From JAFDZW01 sp038229915 (lineage in GTDB: Bacteria > Bacteroidota > Ignavibacteria > Palsa-1295): a stretch of 7,933 bases of DNA. The position numbers and the translations under genes were made by a program. The DNA lies in contig JBBRNY010000110.1 of assembly GCA_038229915.1 (NCBI GenBank), positions 1-7,933 on the forward strand, read 5' to 3'. Positions 1 through 5,076 of this stretch are shown here, one piece after another. Under the pieces are notes generated by a model that worked only from the letters and a program-made list of their open reading frames with translations, searched no databases and was not told where the DNA came from. Every line of letters begins with the position of its first letter. Position 1 is the first letter of the stretch.

Positions 1-220
1 AATGTTTTAGTGTATCATATTGCATTCTTAGTTCATTCTCATTTGCAGCAGATACTGATGTCCAAGCAAACAAATGCTTACAACTATCTACCTCCCACTG
101 AGTTGATTCTCTCACTAAAGGTTGATCATTGGAAGAGTATGATAATTCAAACGCGCCAATAGCAGTGCTATTATTGCAAAACAAGACCATTGCAAGCAAA
201 ATAACCGAGAACATTTTCAT
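1..220 (-). CDS. N-terminal part of an exported protein of unknown function (truncated by window edge)
   Basis: An open frame reads leftward from an ATG at 220 and is still open at position 1, giving 73 codons. The first residues are MKMFSVILLAMVLFC, then NNSTAIGAFELSYSS, which looks like a Sec signal peptide: a basic start, a hydrophobic core of about 12 residues, and small residues (STAIGA) around a likely cleavage site near residues 20-23. Residue 15 is Cys but follows Phe, which does not fit a lipobox, so a lipoprotein is less likely. The visible mature part (for example ESTQWEVDSCKHLFAWTSV) is polar and matches no family I recognise. A second in-frame ATG lies two codons downstream. The gene is in the same direction as the membrane-protein gene at 371-1348 but is separated from it by two terminator-like hairpins, so it probably has its own promoter. 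No Shine-Dalgarno sequence is visible. The function cannot be given because the rest is outside the window. Confidence 0.7.
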   Translation of the reverse strand, partial: MKMFSVILLAMVLFCNNSTAIGAFELSYSSNDQPLVRESTQWEVDSCKHLFAWTSVSAANENELRMQYDTLKH

Positions 221-266
221 AGCTCATATCTTTGATGATGTATCTATGAGAGCAACAGGCGCCTCT

Positions 267-300
267 AAAAAAAAATCCCCCGAAACCGAGCTTCGTGGGA
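267..300 (-). terminator. Rho-independent terminator, second of a tandem pair
   Basis: On the minus strand a stem TCCCACGAA / TTCGGGGGA (nine positions, one mismatch) with a 7-nt loop is followed directly by nine T residues (the A-run at 267-275 on the plus strand). This is a textbook intrinsic terminator shape. It lies downstream of the membrane-protein gene ending at 371 and upstream of the exported-protein gene starting at 220, so it would insulate the two. Confidence 0.75.
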
Positions 301-316
301 GTCATCATTTAAAACA

Positions 317-346
317 CAAACGCCACCTCTTTCGAGATGGCGTTTG
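317..346 (-). terminator. Strong hairpin, first of a tandem terminator pair
   Basis: CAAACGCCA (317-325) pairs perfectly with TGGCGTTTG (338-346). Inside it, after one mismatch, CTC pairs with GAG around a TTTC tetraloop, giving about 12 pairs in all. It begins about 25 nt past the stop codon of the minus-strand gene ending at 371, and on that strand it is followed by TGTTTTAAA, a short U-rich tail. This fits a transcription terminator or 3'-end stabilising hairpin. The stem is nearly symmetrical, so it could also act on the plus strand, but no plus-strand gene ends here. Confidence 0.65.
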
Positions 347-370
347 CGGCAAGTAGTTTGAAGTGTATTG

Positions 371-1348
371 TTATTTCTTTGCAACGAGGTCCAGAGCGAG
401 CCTTCTGACTGCGTCCTGATCTTTATCTTGCAAAATCGAGATAATCTTTTGGTCCATTTGATCGCGGATGATCTTTTCGTAGTCGCTACGCGAAAGCATT
501 GCTGCTTCCTCTTCCATCGCTGCAACTGCCTGGCGCCCTTTGCCACCTTTAACGGCATCAACCATCTGCTTCAAGATACGATCGGTACGTTCTTCTTCTT
601 CGGTATAAAGAAGTGCAAGAGCGAGCAAGCATAGCATCGAGAACTCGATACCAAGTGCGAACAAGATCGGTGAAGGTTTTACCGCAGGAATAAATTTCAA
701 ACCGCGGATACCAACAACGATAATAAGAAAAGCTGCTCCGGCGTACGCAAGACCTTGCACCACGTTTGAGTAATGCTCAACGAAGTGGAATTTCATATAG
801 GTAGCAATACCACCCATAAATCCGCCTTTGCCTTCGAGGTAGCGTTGTCCGATATTGATATACTGAATTTCAGACTCGACGCTCTCGAGATTCACATCTT
901 CACGACGTGCAAGCAAGCGCTGGTTGTTCTCTGGATCGTTGCGAAGGATCGACTCTACTTCTTCTGCTGAAGCAGAAAGCTGTACCATCAAGCGCTTTTT
1001 GAGCGAAATAACGGTATGATAAACACGATCACGGAAGAACGGCACGCGCAACGCAAATCCTGCGAGCACGGCAAAGCAGAATCCGAAGAATATATCGAAC
1101 GGAATAAAGCTGACAATACCATTAAGAATAAACTGGGCTTCACCAAAAGTGATATTGGCTTCAACACCCCACGGATGCCATTCGACTTTATCGGCGGCTC
1201 CGCCAACAGCCATACATAAAAGAATATGGGTTACTAAAGCAAATATTGCGGTTAACAACATCACCGGCATACCCGACGCTTTGGCTCCGCGTTTGGCTCC
1301 AGTTTTCGGAGCTACTCGCGCACCACGATTGACTACTGCATCTGCCAT
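371..1348 (-). CDS. Uncharacterised protein with four predicted transmembrane segments and a charged helical C-terminal tail
   Basis: The frame encodes 325 residues starting MADAVVNRGARVAPK. The start at 1348 is the ATG; an in-frame GTG at 1390 would add 14 residues that look like translated leader, so it was not used. Residues 1-25 are strongly basic. Hydrophobic segments lie at about 27-49, 74-99, 195-214 and 226-248. The basic N-terminus and the many Arg/Lys residues around 101-120 predict N-in, C-in topology, with a cytoplasmic loop of about 95 residues (100-194) and a cytoplasmic tail of about 75 residues (250-325). The tail is highly charged and alpha-helical in character (TEEEERTDRILKQMVDAVKG, and later MDQKIISILQDKDQDAVRR), which suggests protein-protein contacts or coiled-coil assembly. 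I do not recognise the family and assign no function. It is divergent from mazG and is followed by two tandem terminators, so it is probably monocistronic. Confidence 0.85.
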   Translation of the reverse strand: MADAVVNRGARVAPKTGAKRGAKASGMPVMLLTAIFALVTHILLCMAVGGAADKVEWHPWGVEANITFGEAQFILNGIVSFIPFDIFFGFCFAVLAGFALRVPFFRDRVYHTVISLKKRLMVQLSASAEEVESILRNDPENNQRLLARREDVNLESVESEIQYINIGQRYLEGKGGFMGGIATYMKFHFVEHYSNVVQGLAYAGAAFLIIVVGIRGLKFIPAVKPSPILFALGIEFSMLCLLALALLYTEEEERTDRILKQMVDAVKGGKGRQAVAAMEEEAAMLSRSDYEKIIRDQMDQKIISILQDKDQDAVRRLALDLVAKK

Positions 1349-1358
1349 AACTGTATAG

Positions 1359-1371
1359 TTTAATGTAAAAA
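1359..1371. repeat. 13-bp direct repeat TTTAATGTAAAAA, copy 1
   Basis: The same 13 bases recur at 1502-1514. The two copies flank most of the divergent intergenic region, each close to the start of one of the two genes. They could be paired operator half-sites or a coincidence of AT-rich sequence; the spacing from copy to copy is 143 bp. Confidence 0.4.
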
Positions 1372-1421
1372 CATGATAGATTACGCACACAACACTCTAT
1401 ATCCAGTAAAAATACGCAACT

Positions 1422-1450
1422 TTGACTACAATTGTGTACTTTACTACAAA
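1422..1450 (+). promoter_or_regulatory. Candidate sigma70-like promoter for mazG
   Basis: TTGACT (1422-1427) and TACAAA (1445-1450) are separated by exactly 17 nt. The -35 box matches TTGACA at five of six positions, the -10 box only at four of six. It would start a transcript about 110 nt before the mazG ATG. The -10 box overlaps the candidate promoter on the other strand. The call is weak because Bacteroidota-type housekeeping promoters differ from this consensus. Confidence 0.25.
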
Positions 1451-1474
1451 TTTAAGCAATAAATGAGCCACAAA
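1447..1474 (-). promoter_or_regulatory. Candidate TAnnTTTG-type (Bacteroidota) promoter for the membrane-protein gene
   Basis: On the minus strand TTTG (1474-1471) is followed after 16 nt by TAAATTTG (1454-1447), a full match to the TAnnTTTG -7 element known from Bacteroides and Flavobacterium, with the TTTG as the -33 element. The spacing is slightly short for that class. Transcription would start near 1440, about 90 nt before the ATG at 1348. Confidence 0.4.
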
Positions 1475-1475
1475 C

Positions 1476-1495
1476 CTATTTTTATTCAAAAATAG
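1476..1495. other. Perfect AT-rich inverted repeat in the intergenic region
   Basis: CTATTTTT (1476-1483) and AAAAATAG (1488-1495) form a perfect 8-bp stem around the loop ATTC. It abuts the candidate -33 element of the minus-strand promoter and would lie in the mazG leader. It could be a protein-binding palindrome; as RNA it is weak because seven of the eight pairs are A-U. Confidence 0.4.
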
Positions 1496-1501
1496 TGGAT
1501 A

Positions 1502-1514
1502 TTTAATGTAAAAA
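1502..1514. repeat. 13-bp direct repeat TTTAATGTAAAAA, copy 2
   Basis: Exact second copy of the sequence at 1359-1371, in the same orientation, about 50 nt before the mazG start codon. Confidence 0.4.
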
Positions 1515-1523
1515 AACCGTAGA

Positions 1524-1549
1524 GGGCGAACAAAACTACCTTTTCGCCC
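1524..1549 (+). promoter_or_regulatory. Stem-loop in the leader just before mazG
   Basis: GGGCGAA (1524-1530) pairs perfectly with TTCGCCC (1543-1549) around a 12-nt loop. The stem ends 17 nt before the mazG ATG, so it would sit beside the ribosome docking site in the mRNA and could modulate initiation. No known riboswitch class is recognisable. Confidence 0.4.
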
Positions 1550-1566
1550 ATCGTGTTACCCAAGAT

Positions 1567-2334
1567 ATGAAAACACCACCAGTGCTACCGGCTTCTGATA
1601 TTAATAACCTCATTGAGATCGTAAAGCGGCTGAGAGTAGAATGCCCATGGGACAAGGTTCAGACCCACGAAAGCCTTGCCGCGCCACTGATCGAAGAGGC
1701 TTTCGAAGTCGTTGAAGCTATTGAAAACAAAGACTTTGCAGACCTACAAAAAGAACTCGGCGATGTCTTGCTTCATATTGTCTTTCAAGCCGAACTTGCC
1801 TCCGAGGCAGGACTGTTCAATCTGAACGCCGTGATCAAAACCGAGTGCGAAAAGCTGATCTACCGCCATCCCCATATTTTTTCGGATACCAAAGCCGATA
1901 CCGCCGAGGATGTCACCCGCAACTGGGAGCTGCTCAAACGCAAAGAATCGGGGCGGACAAGCATTCTCGATGGCGTGCCAATCTCGCTGCCGGCATTGCA
2001 ACGCGCAGAGCGGGTGCAAGCGCGTGCCGCAAAGGTTGGTTTTGACTGGGATAACACCCAAGATGTGCTAAAAAAGGTGCGCGAAGAGATCGACGAATTC
2101 CTTGAAGCCAAAACAGCGGAGCACCGCGAAGAAGAATTTGGTGATCTGCTCTTCTCACTCGTCAATTTCAGCCGCCACAGCGGTATAGAAGCCGAACGAG
2201 CACTCAGGAATGCGACAAAGAAATTCGATACCCGCTTCCGGTTTGTCGAGCAAAAAGTGGAGTCAAGCGGTAAAAATTGGTCAGAATTCAGCTTAGATGA
2301 ATTAGACCTCTTTTGGAGGGAAGCAAAAATATGA
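1567..2334 (+). CDS. mazG: Nucleoside triphosphate pyrophosphohydrolase MazG (tandem-domain, full length)
   Basis: MazG hydrolyses canonical and non-canonical NTPs and dNTPs to the monophosphate and pyrophosphate in the cytoplasm; in E. coli it cleans the nucleotide pool and lowers ppGpp under starvation. The 255-residue product is close to the length of the two-domain E. coli enzyme (about 263). Family hallmarks appear in order: CPWDKVQTHESL at 26-37, the metal-binding EEAFE at 43-47 and KELGD at 62-66, RHPHIF at 100-105, NWELLKRKE at 119-127, KVGFDW at 156-161, a second metal-binding half REEIDEF at 172-178 with EEEFGDLLF at 188-196, and the terminal LFWREAK at 248-254. Both acidic pairs of the catalytic C-terminal half are intact. 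The start is the first ATG before the conserved region; no Shine-Dalgarno sequence is present and a stem-loop precedes it. It stands alone: no toxin-antitoxin partner and no mazE/mazF or relA neighbour lie in the window. Confidence 0.97.
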   Translation: MKTPPVLPASDINNLIEIVKRLRVECPWDKVQTHESLAAPLIEEAFEVVEAIENKDFADLQKELGDVLLHIVFQAELASEAGLFNLNAVIKTECEKLIYRHPHIFSDTKADTAEDVTRNWELLKRKESGRTSILDGVPISLPALQRAERVQARAAKVGFDWDNTQDVLKKVREEIDEFLEAKTAEHREEEFGDLLFSLVNFSRHSGIEAERALRNATKKFDTRFRFVEQKVESSGKNWSEFSLDELDLFWREAKI

Positions 2335-2406
2335 TCGATCGAGTTGGCATTTATCTACTCTTTCCAATAAAAACAAAAAATAAACAAGAGTTTAGCTTAC
2401 AGTATT

Positions 2407-2433
2407 AGATCCTTCGTTGGGCTCAGGATGACA
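2407..2433 (-). repeat. Dispersed intergenic repeat-like motif, possibly acting as a bidirectional terminator
   Basis: Read on the minus strand, the 27-nt stretch begins TGTCATCCTGAGC and ends AACGAAGGATCT. This closely resembles a motif (GTCATCCTGAGC followed by GAAGGATCT) that I recall as recurring between genes in many bacterial genomes. ATCCT and AGGAT form a short inverted repeat (2409-2413 with 2425-2429). It sits between the convergent ends of mazG (2334) and csaA (2446), the usual place for such elements, and on the minus strand it is followed some 25 nt later by a T-rich stretch. The rest of the 111-nt gap shows nothing else I can support. Confidence 0.55.
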
Positions 2434-2445
2434 AATCATCGCGGT

Positions 2446-2787
2446 CTAAGAGATAGCACTACCGGGTGCGACTTCCCTTTCAGGTTGTAATAATACAACC
2501 GATCCGTCATCGGATGCTACGCCGAGGACAAGAACTTCCGAGATCATATTCGCAATTTGTTTTGGCGGAAAGTTTATGACGGCGATGATCTGCTTCCCTA
2601 TTAATTCATCGGTCGAATATATTTTTGTGATCTGCGCACTCGATCGTTTCACACCGATGTCATTTCCAAAATCGACCTCTAAAATATATGCCGACTTTTT
2701 TGCATTAATAAACTCTTTTGCCGAAATAATTTTTCCGACGCGCAGATCAACAGATGCAAAGTCAGAAATTGAAATAATATTTTTCAT
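2446..2787 (-). CDS. csaA: CsaA-type tRNA-binding-fold protein (chaperone CsaA family)
   Basis: The 113-residue product is a single small OB-fold domain of the CsaA family, homologous to the C-terminal tRNA-binding domain of methionyl-tRNA synthetase and to Trbp111. Bacillus CsaA is a homodimer described as a protein-secretion chaperone; the fold itself binds tRNA. Diagnostic stretches are DLRVGKI near residues 14-20, FGNDIGVKRSSAQIT in the middle, GKQIIAVINFPPKQI and SEVLVLG. The SSAQIT plus NFPPKQI combination marks CsaA rather than a detached MetRS domain, and the length fits (about 110). The start was set at the ATG at 2787 (MKNIISISDF), which aligns with the usual CsaA N-terminus; an in-frame TTG at 2802 would add five residues and is less likely. 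No Shine-Dalgarno sequence is seen. It is convergent with mazG and divergent from the ATP-grasp gene, so it is probably transcribed alone. Confidence 0.92.
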   Translation of the reverse strand: MKNIISISDFASVDLRVGKIISAKEFINAKKSAYILEVDFGNDIGVKRSSAQITKIYSTDELIGKQIIAVINFPPKQIANMISEVLVLGVASDDGSVVLLQPEREVAPGSAIS

Positions 2788-2876
2788 AGATTCTGGTATC
2801 AATGAGTGAAGAATAGAGTATTTTTGTAGTGTAAACTTTGTGTTGTTAAAGAATCATTGCAGAAAACATTCAGCCT
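2788..2876. promoter_or_regulatory. Short divergent intergenic region between csaA and the ATP-grasp gene
   Basis: This AT-rich gap of 89 nt must contain the promoters of csaA (minus) and of the ATP-grasp/monooxygenase pair (plus), since both genes start here. The only promoter-like sequence I can point to is AAACTTTG at 2833-2840 on the plus strand, one mismatch from TAnnTTTG, but it has no TTG element at the expected upstream distance. No operator, riboswitch or Shine-Dalgarno sequence is recognisable. Confidence 0.3.
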
Positions 2877-3944
2877 ATGGCGAAGCAAATAACGGTAGCA
2901 TTACTGTACAACGATATTCCGACGACAGAGACTTCAAAAAAGAAGATCGATCTTTCGCCGGAAGCCCTTGGCTTTCGTCCATACTTTGATGTGGAAGAAA
3001 CTCCTGCCGAACAAGAATATGCCAGCATCGAAGAAGCACTGATCAAAGCTGGCTATAAAGTCATTAGCTATAACGTCAAAGATCGTTTCGAACGGTTGTT
3101 TAATTTTATTTCCAGACGTAAGTTTGATGTCGTGTTTAATCTCATCGAGTTTTTTCACGGCCGACCGGAAAACGAAATGATGGTCGCTGCATTTTTTGAT
3201 CTCGTGCAAGTGCCCTACACCGGCGCACCACCTCTTGCGCTGGCAACGTGCCAAAACAAACCATTAGCAAAAGAGCTACTGCGTGCACACCGATTGCCAA
3301 CAGCAAAATCATTTACTGTTCGTTCGATGGATGAATTTCCGAAACGACACTCGCTCCGCTATCCGGTCATTGTCAAACCTGCTTGCGAAGATGGCTCCGG
3401 CGGAATAGAAAATGCAAGTATTGTTTCTGATCTCAAGTCCTTAAAAGCAAGAGTAGCATTTGTGCTCGATGATTTTAAGATGGATGCACTCGTCGAAGAA
3501 TATATTGAAGGCAGAGAATTAAATGTTGCTGTGCTCGGCAACACAAACAAACGCCGTGCTTTACCCATCTCTGAGATCGTCTTCGATACGATGCCTGACA
3601 ATCTTTATAAGATCGTAAGCTATCAAGCAAAGTGGGATACTCACCACGCCGCATACCACACAACAATACCAAACTGCCCTGCTGAACTTCCGCAAAAAAC
3701 TGTTTTGCTTGCACAACAATACGCCCTCAAAGCGGCCGAAGTATTGGGCACACGTGATTATGCACGAGTTGATATGCGTCTCAATAAAGATGGCGAGTTA
3801 TTTATTCTTGAAGTCAATCCCAACCCGAATCTTTCTGAAGGCACAGGAATAGCTCGCAGTGCCGAAGCTGCTAAATTATCATTTAGTAATCTTCTTAAGG
3901 AAATTACGGAATCAGCATTAGATCGTGCGCAACCTGCCGAATAA
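2877..3944 (+). CDS. ATP-grasp ligase related to D-alanine--D-alanine ligase, substrate unknown
   Basis: The 355-residue cytoplasmic enzyme has the three-part D-Ala-D-Ala-ligase architecture: an N-terminal Rossmann-like domain (about 1-125), a central ATP-grasp subdomain (about 126-215) and a C-terminal catalytic subdomain (about 216-345). Visible ligase features are FNLIEFFHGRPENE at 87-100, PYTGAP at 113-118, NKPLAKELL at 127-135, VIVKPACEDGSGG at 164-176 (K167 expected to contact ATP), the adenine-hinge-like VEEYIEGREL at 206-215, RVDMR at 297-301 and the metal-binding EVNPNPNLSEGTG at 312-324. Such enzymes activate a carboxylate as an acyl-phosphate and join it to an amine. It is probably not the cell-wall Ddl: the HG motif continues RPENE rather than the GEDG of true Ddl, and the terminal EVNPNP replaces the EVNTxPG of Ddl. 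It lies 1 nt upstream of a flavin monooxygenase gene, so the two are almost certainly co-transcribed and may act on one molecule. The start is the ATG; no Shine-Dalgarno sequence is visible. Confidence 0.9.
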   Translation: MAKQITVALLYNDIPTTETSKKKIDLSPEALGFRPYFDVEETPAEQEYASIEEALIKAGYKVISYNVKDRFERLFNFISRRKFDVVFNLIEFFHGRPENEMMVAAFFDLVQVPYTGAPPLALATCQNKPLAKELLRAHRLPTAKSFTVRSMDEFPKRHSLRYPVIVKPACEDGSGGIENASIVSDLKSLKARVAFVLDDFKMDALVEEYIEGRELNVAVLGNTNKRRALPISEIVFDTMPDNLYKIVSYQAKWDTHHAAYHTTIPNCPAELPQKTVLLAQQYALKAAEVLGTRDYARVDMRLNKDGELFILEVNPNPNLSEGTGIARSAEAAKLSFSNLLKEITESALDRAQPAE

Positions 3945-3945
3945 A

Positions 3946-5073
3946 ATGAACGTAGAAATTATTGGTGGTGGACCAGCGGGTCTTTATTTTTCTATTCTCG
4001 CAAAGAAACAATTTCCTGATTGGCAAATTCATATCACCGAGCGTAACGGAAGAAATGATACCTTCGGTTGGGGTGTCGTTTTTAGCGATCGTACGCTCGA
4101 ACATCTACAAGAATATGACCCCATTTCTGCCGCGACGATCATCGAATCATTCGAGACGTGGGAGGATGTCGAGGTTGTCCACAAGAACCAACATATCACC
4201 ATAGGCGGCAATAAGTTTTCGGGAATATCACGTCTGGCAATGCTCAACATTCTGCAAGACAGAGCAGAACAACTTGGTGTTGAGTTGACATTCAATAAAG
4301 ACATTCATAATATTGAGGAATGTAATGGTGCAGATCTGATCGTTGCCTGTGATGGGGTAAACAGCTTGATCAGAAAAACCTATGAAGCAAAATTTCAACC
4401 CGATCTCAGTGTTCGTACCAATAAATATATTTGGTATGGCACAAAAAAAGTATTTAATGCACTAACGTTAACACTTCGCGAAAATAACGACGGCGTGTTT
4501 GCATCACATTCGTATAAATTCAATGCCGACACCAGTACATTCGTTGTAGAATGTGATCTCGACACTTGGCAGAAGGCGGGTTTTGCAAACATGGATGATT
4601 CTCAGACTCGGGCATATCTTGAGAAAGTTTTTGCCGATGATCTTGGGGAGCATACATTATTATCAAACAAATCAAACTGGATAAATTTCCTGCTGGTCAA
4701 AAATAAGCATTGGGTGTTTGATAATGTGGTCTTGATCGGCGATGCCGTGCACACTGCACATTTTTCCATCGGTAGCGGTACAAAACTTGCGCTCGAAGAC
4801 TCAATTGCTCTTTTTAATTCATTTACTAAATATTCTGATGTTGCTTCGGCTCTTGCCGATTATGAAATAGCGCGTCGTCCTATTGTTGATGAATATCAAC
4901 AGTTTGCGTATGACAGTTTATTATTGTTCGAGAACTTGAAAGAGTATATACATCTTTCTCCGATCGAAATGGCATATAAAATGATGACTCGAAGCAAACG
5001 CTTAGACCATGAGAAGCTCCGCAAACGTGACCCGAAGTTTGTCGAGATGGTTGAGGACTCTAGAAAGAAATAA
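3946..5073 (+). CDS. Class A FAD-dependent monooxygenase, salicylyl-CoA 5-hydroxylase / VioD-like
   Basis: The 375-residue product is a para-hydroxybenzoate-hydroxylase-fold flavoprotein that would use NAD(P)H and O2 to hydroxylate an aromatic substrate. It shows the FAD-binding GGGPAG at 7-12, ITER at 30-33, the family-specific GWGVVFSDRTLEHL at 41-54, a CDGVNSLIRK stretch at 135-144 (the DG motif region), NKYIWYGT at 159-166, and GDAVHTAHFSIGSGTKLALED at 265-285, which binds the FAD ribityl/pyrophosphate. The C-terminal MMTRSKRLDHEKLRKRDPKF (346-365) resembles the end of the hydroxylase half of salicylyl-CoA 5-hydroxylase and 2-aminobenzoyl-CoA monooxygenase; the length and the NKYIWYGT and FSIGSGT regions also recall the violacein hydroxylase VioD. 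The second, old-yellow-enzyme half of the aryl-CoA enzymes is absent. The start is the ATG at 3946, just before the nucleotide-binding strand; a GTG at 3925 inside the upstream gene is rejected. The gene ends 3 nt from the stop of the convergent surface-protein gene, so no separate terminator fits between them. Confidence 0.92.
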   Translation: MNVEIIGGGPAGLYFSILAKKQFPDWQIHITERNGRNDTFGWGVVFSDRTLEHLQEYDPISAATIIESFETWEDVEVVHKNQHITIGGNKFSGISRLAMLNILQDRAEQLGVELTFNKDIHNIEECNGADLIVACDGVNSLIRKTYEAKFQPDLSVRTNKYIWYGTKKVFNALTLTLRENNDGVFASHSYKFNADTSTFVVECDLDTWQKAGFANMDDSQTRAYLEKVFADDLGEHTLLSNKSNWINFLLVKNKHWVFDNVVLIGDAVHTAHFSIGSGTKLALEDSIALFNSFTKYSDVASALADYEIARRPIVDEYQQFAYDSLLLFENLKEYIHLSPIEMAYKMMTRSKRLDHEKLRKRDPKFVEMVEDSRKK

Positions 5074-5076
5074 CGT

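Larger units (their letters stand above)
1349..1566. promoter_or_regulatory. Divergent intergenic control region between the membrane-protein gene and mazG
   Basis: This AT-rich gap of about 218 nt holds the starts of two divergent genes and no convincing ORF. It contains a candidate minus-strand TAnnTTTG promoter, an overlapping candidate plus-strand sigma70-like promoter, an 8-bp palindrome ACAATTGT at 1428-1435, a 13-bp direct repeat near each end, an AT-rich hairpin at 1476-1495 and a GC-richer hairpin at 1524-1549. If both promoters are real, both transcripts have leaders of roughly 90-110 nt. No Shine-Dalgarno sequence precedes either start codon. Confidence 0.6.

Noticed and set aside
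129..356. Plus-strand 75-codon ORF at the left end.
   Set aside because: It runs antisense through the signal peptide of the exported protein and both terminator hairpins, with no recognisable features.
368..634. Plus-strand ORF opposite the membrane-protein gene, and similar antisense frames at 773-970, 1744-2061, 1860-2165, 2934-3254, 4029-4304 and 6407-6715.
   Set aside because: They lie wholly inside recognised or clearly coding genes on the other strand and show no family features; they are shadow frames.
1349..1390. GTG start at 1390 for the membrane protein.
   Set aside because: It adds a non-conserved-looking segment read from the leader; the ATG at 1348 gives a typical basic N-terminus.
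1567..2334. mazG as part of a mazEF-type toxin-antitoxin or an anti-phage MazG-like system.
   Set aside because: The protein is the full two-domain housekeeping type, and no toxin, antitoxin, relA or defence gene is adjacent.
2331..2408. A 25-codon ORF (MIDRVGIYLLF...) whose ATG overlaps the mazG stop as ATGA, with GGAGGG ten bases upstream.
   Set aside because: The GGAGGG encodes part of the conserved mazG ending (FWRE), so it is explained without an SD role. Other genes here lack SD sites, and the peptide resembles nothing I know and ends at the repeat motif.
2788..2802. TTG start at 2802 for csaA.
   Set aside because: The ATG at 2787 matches the usual CsaA N-terminus and length.
2877..3944. 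Assignment as ddl (cell-wall D-alanine--D-alanine ligase).
   Set aside because: The GEDG and EVNTxPG signatures are replaced, and there are no mur or fts neighbours.
3925..3945. GTG start for the monooxygenase, overlapping the ATP-grasp gene.
   Set aside because: The extra seven residues precede the conserved MNVEIIGGGPAG start of the FAD-binding fold; the ATG at 3946 is the natural start.
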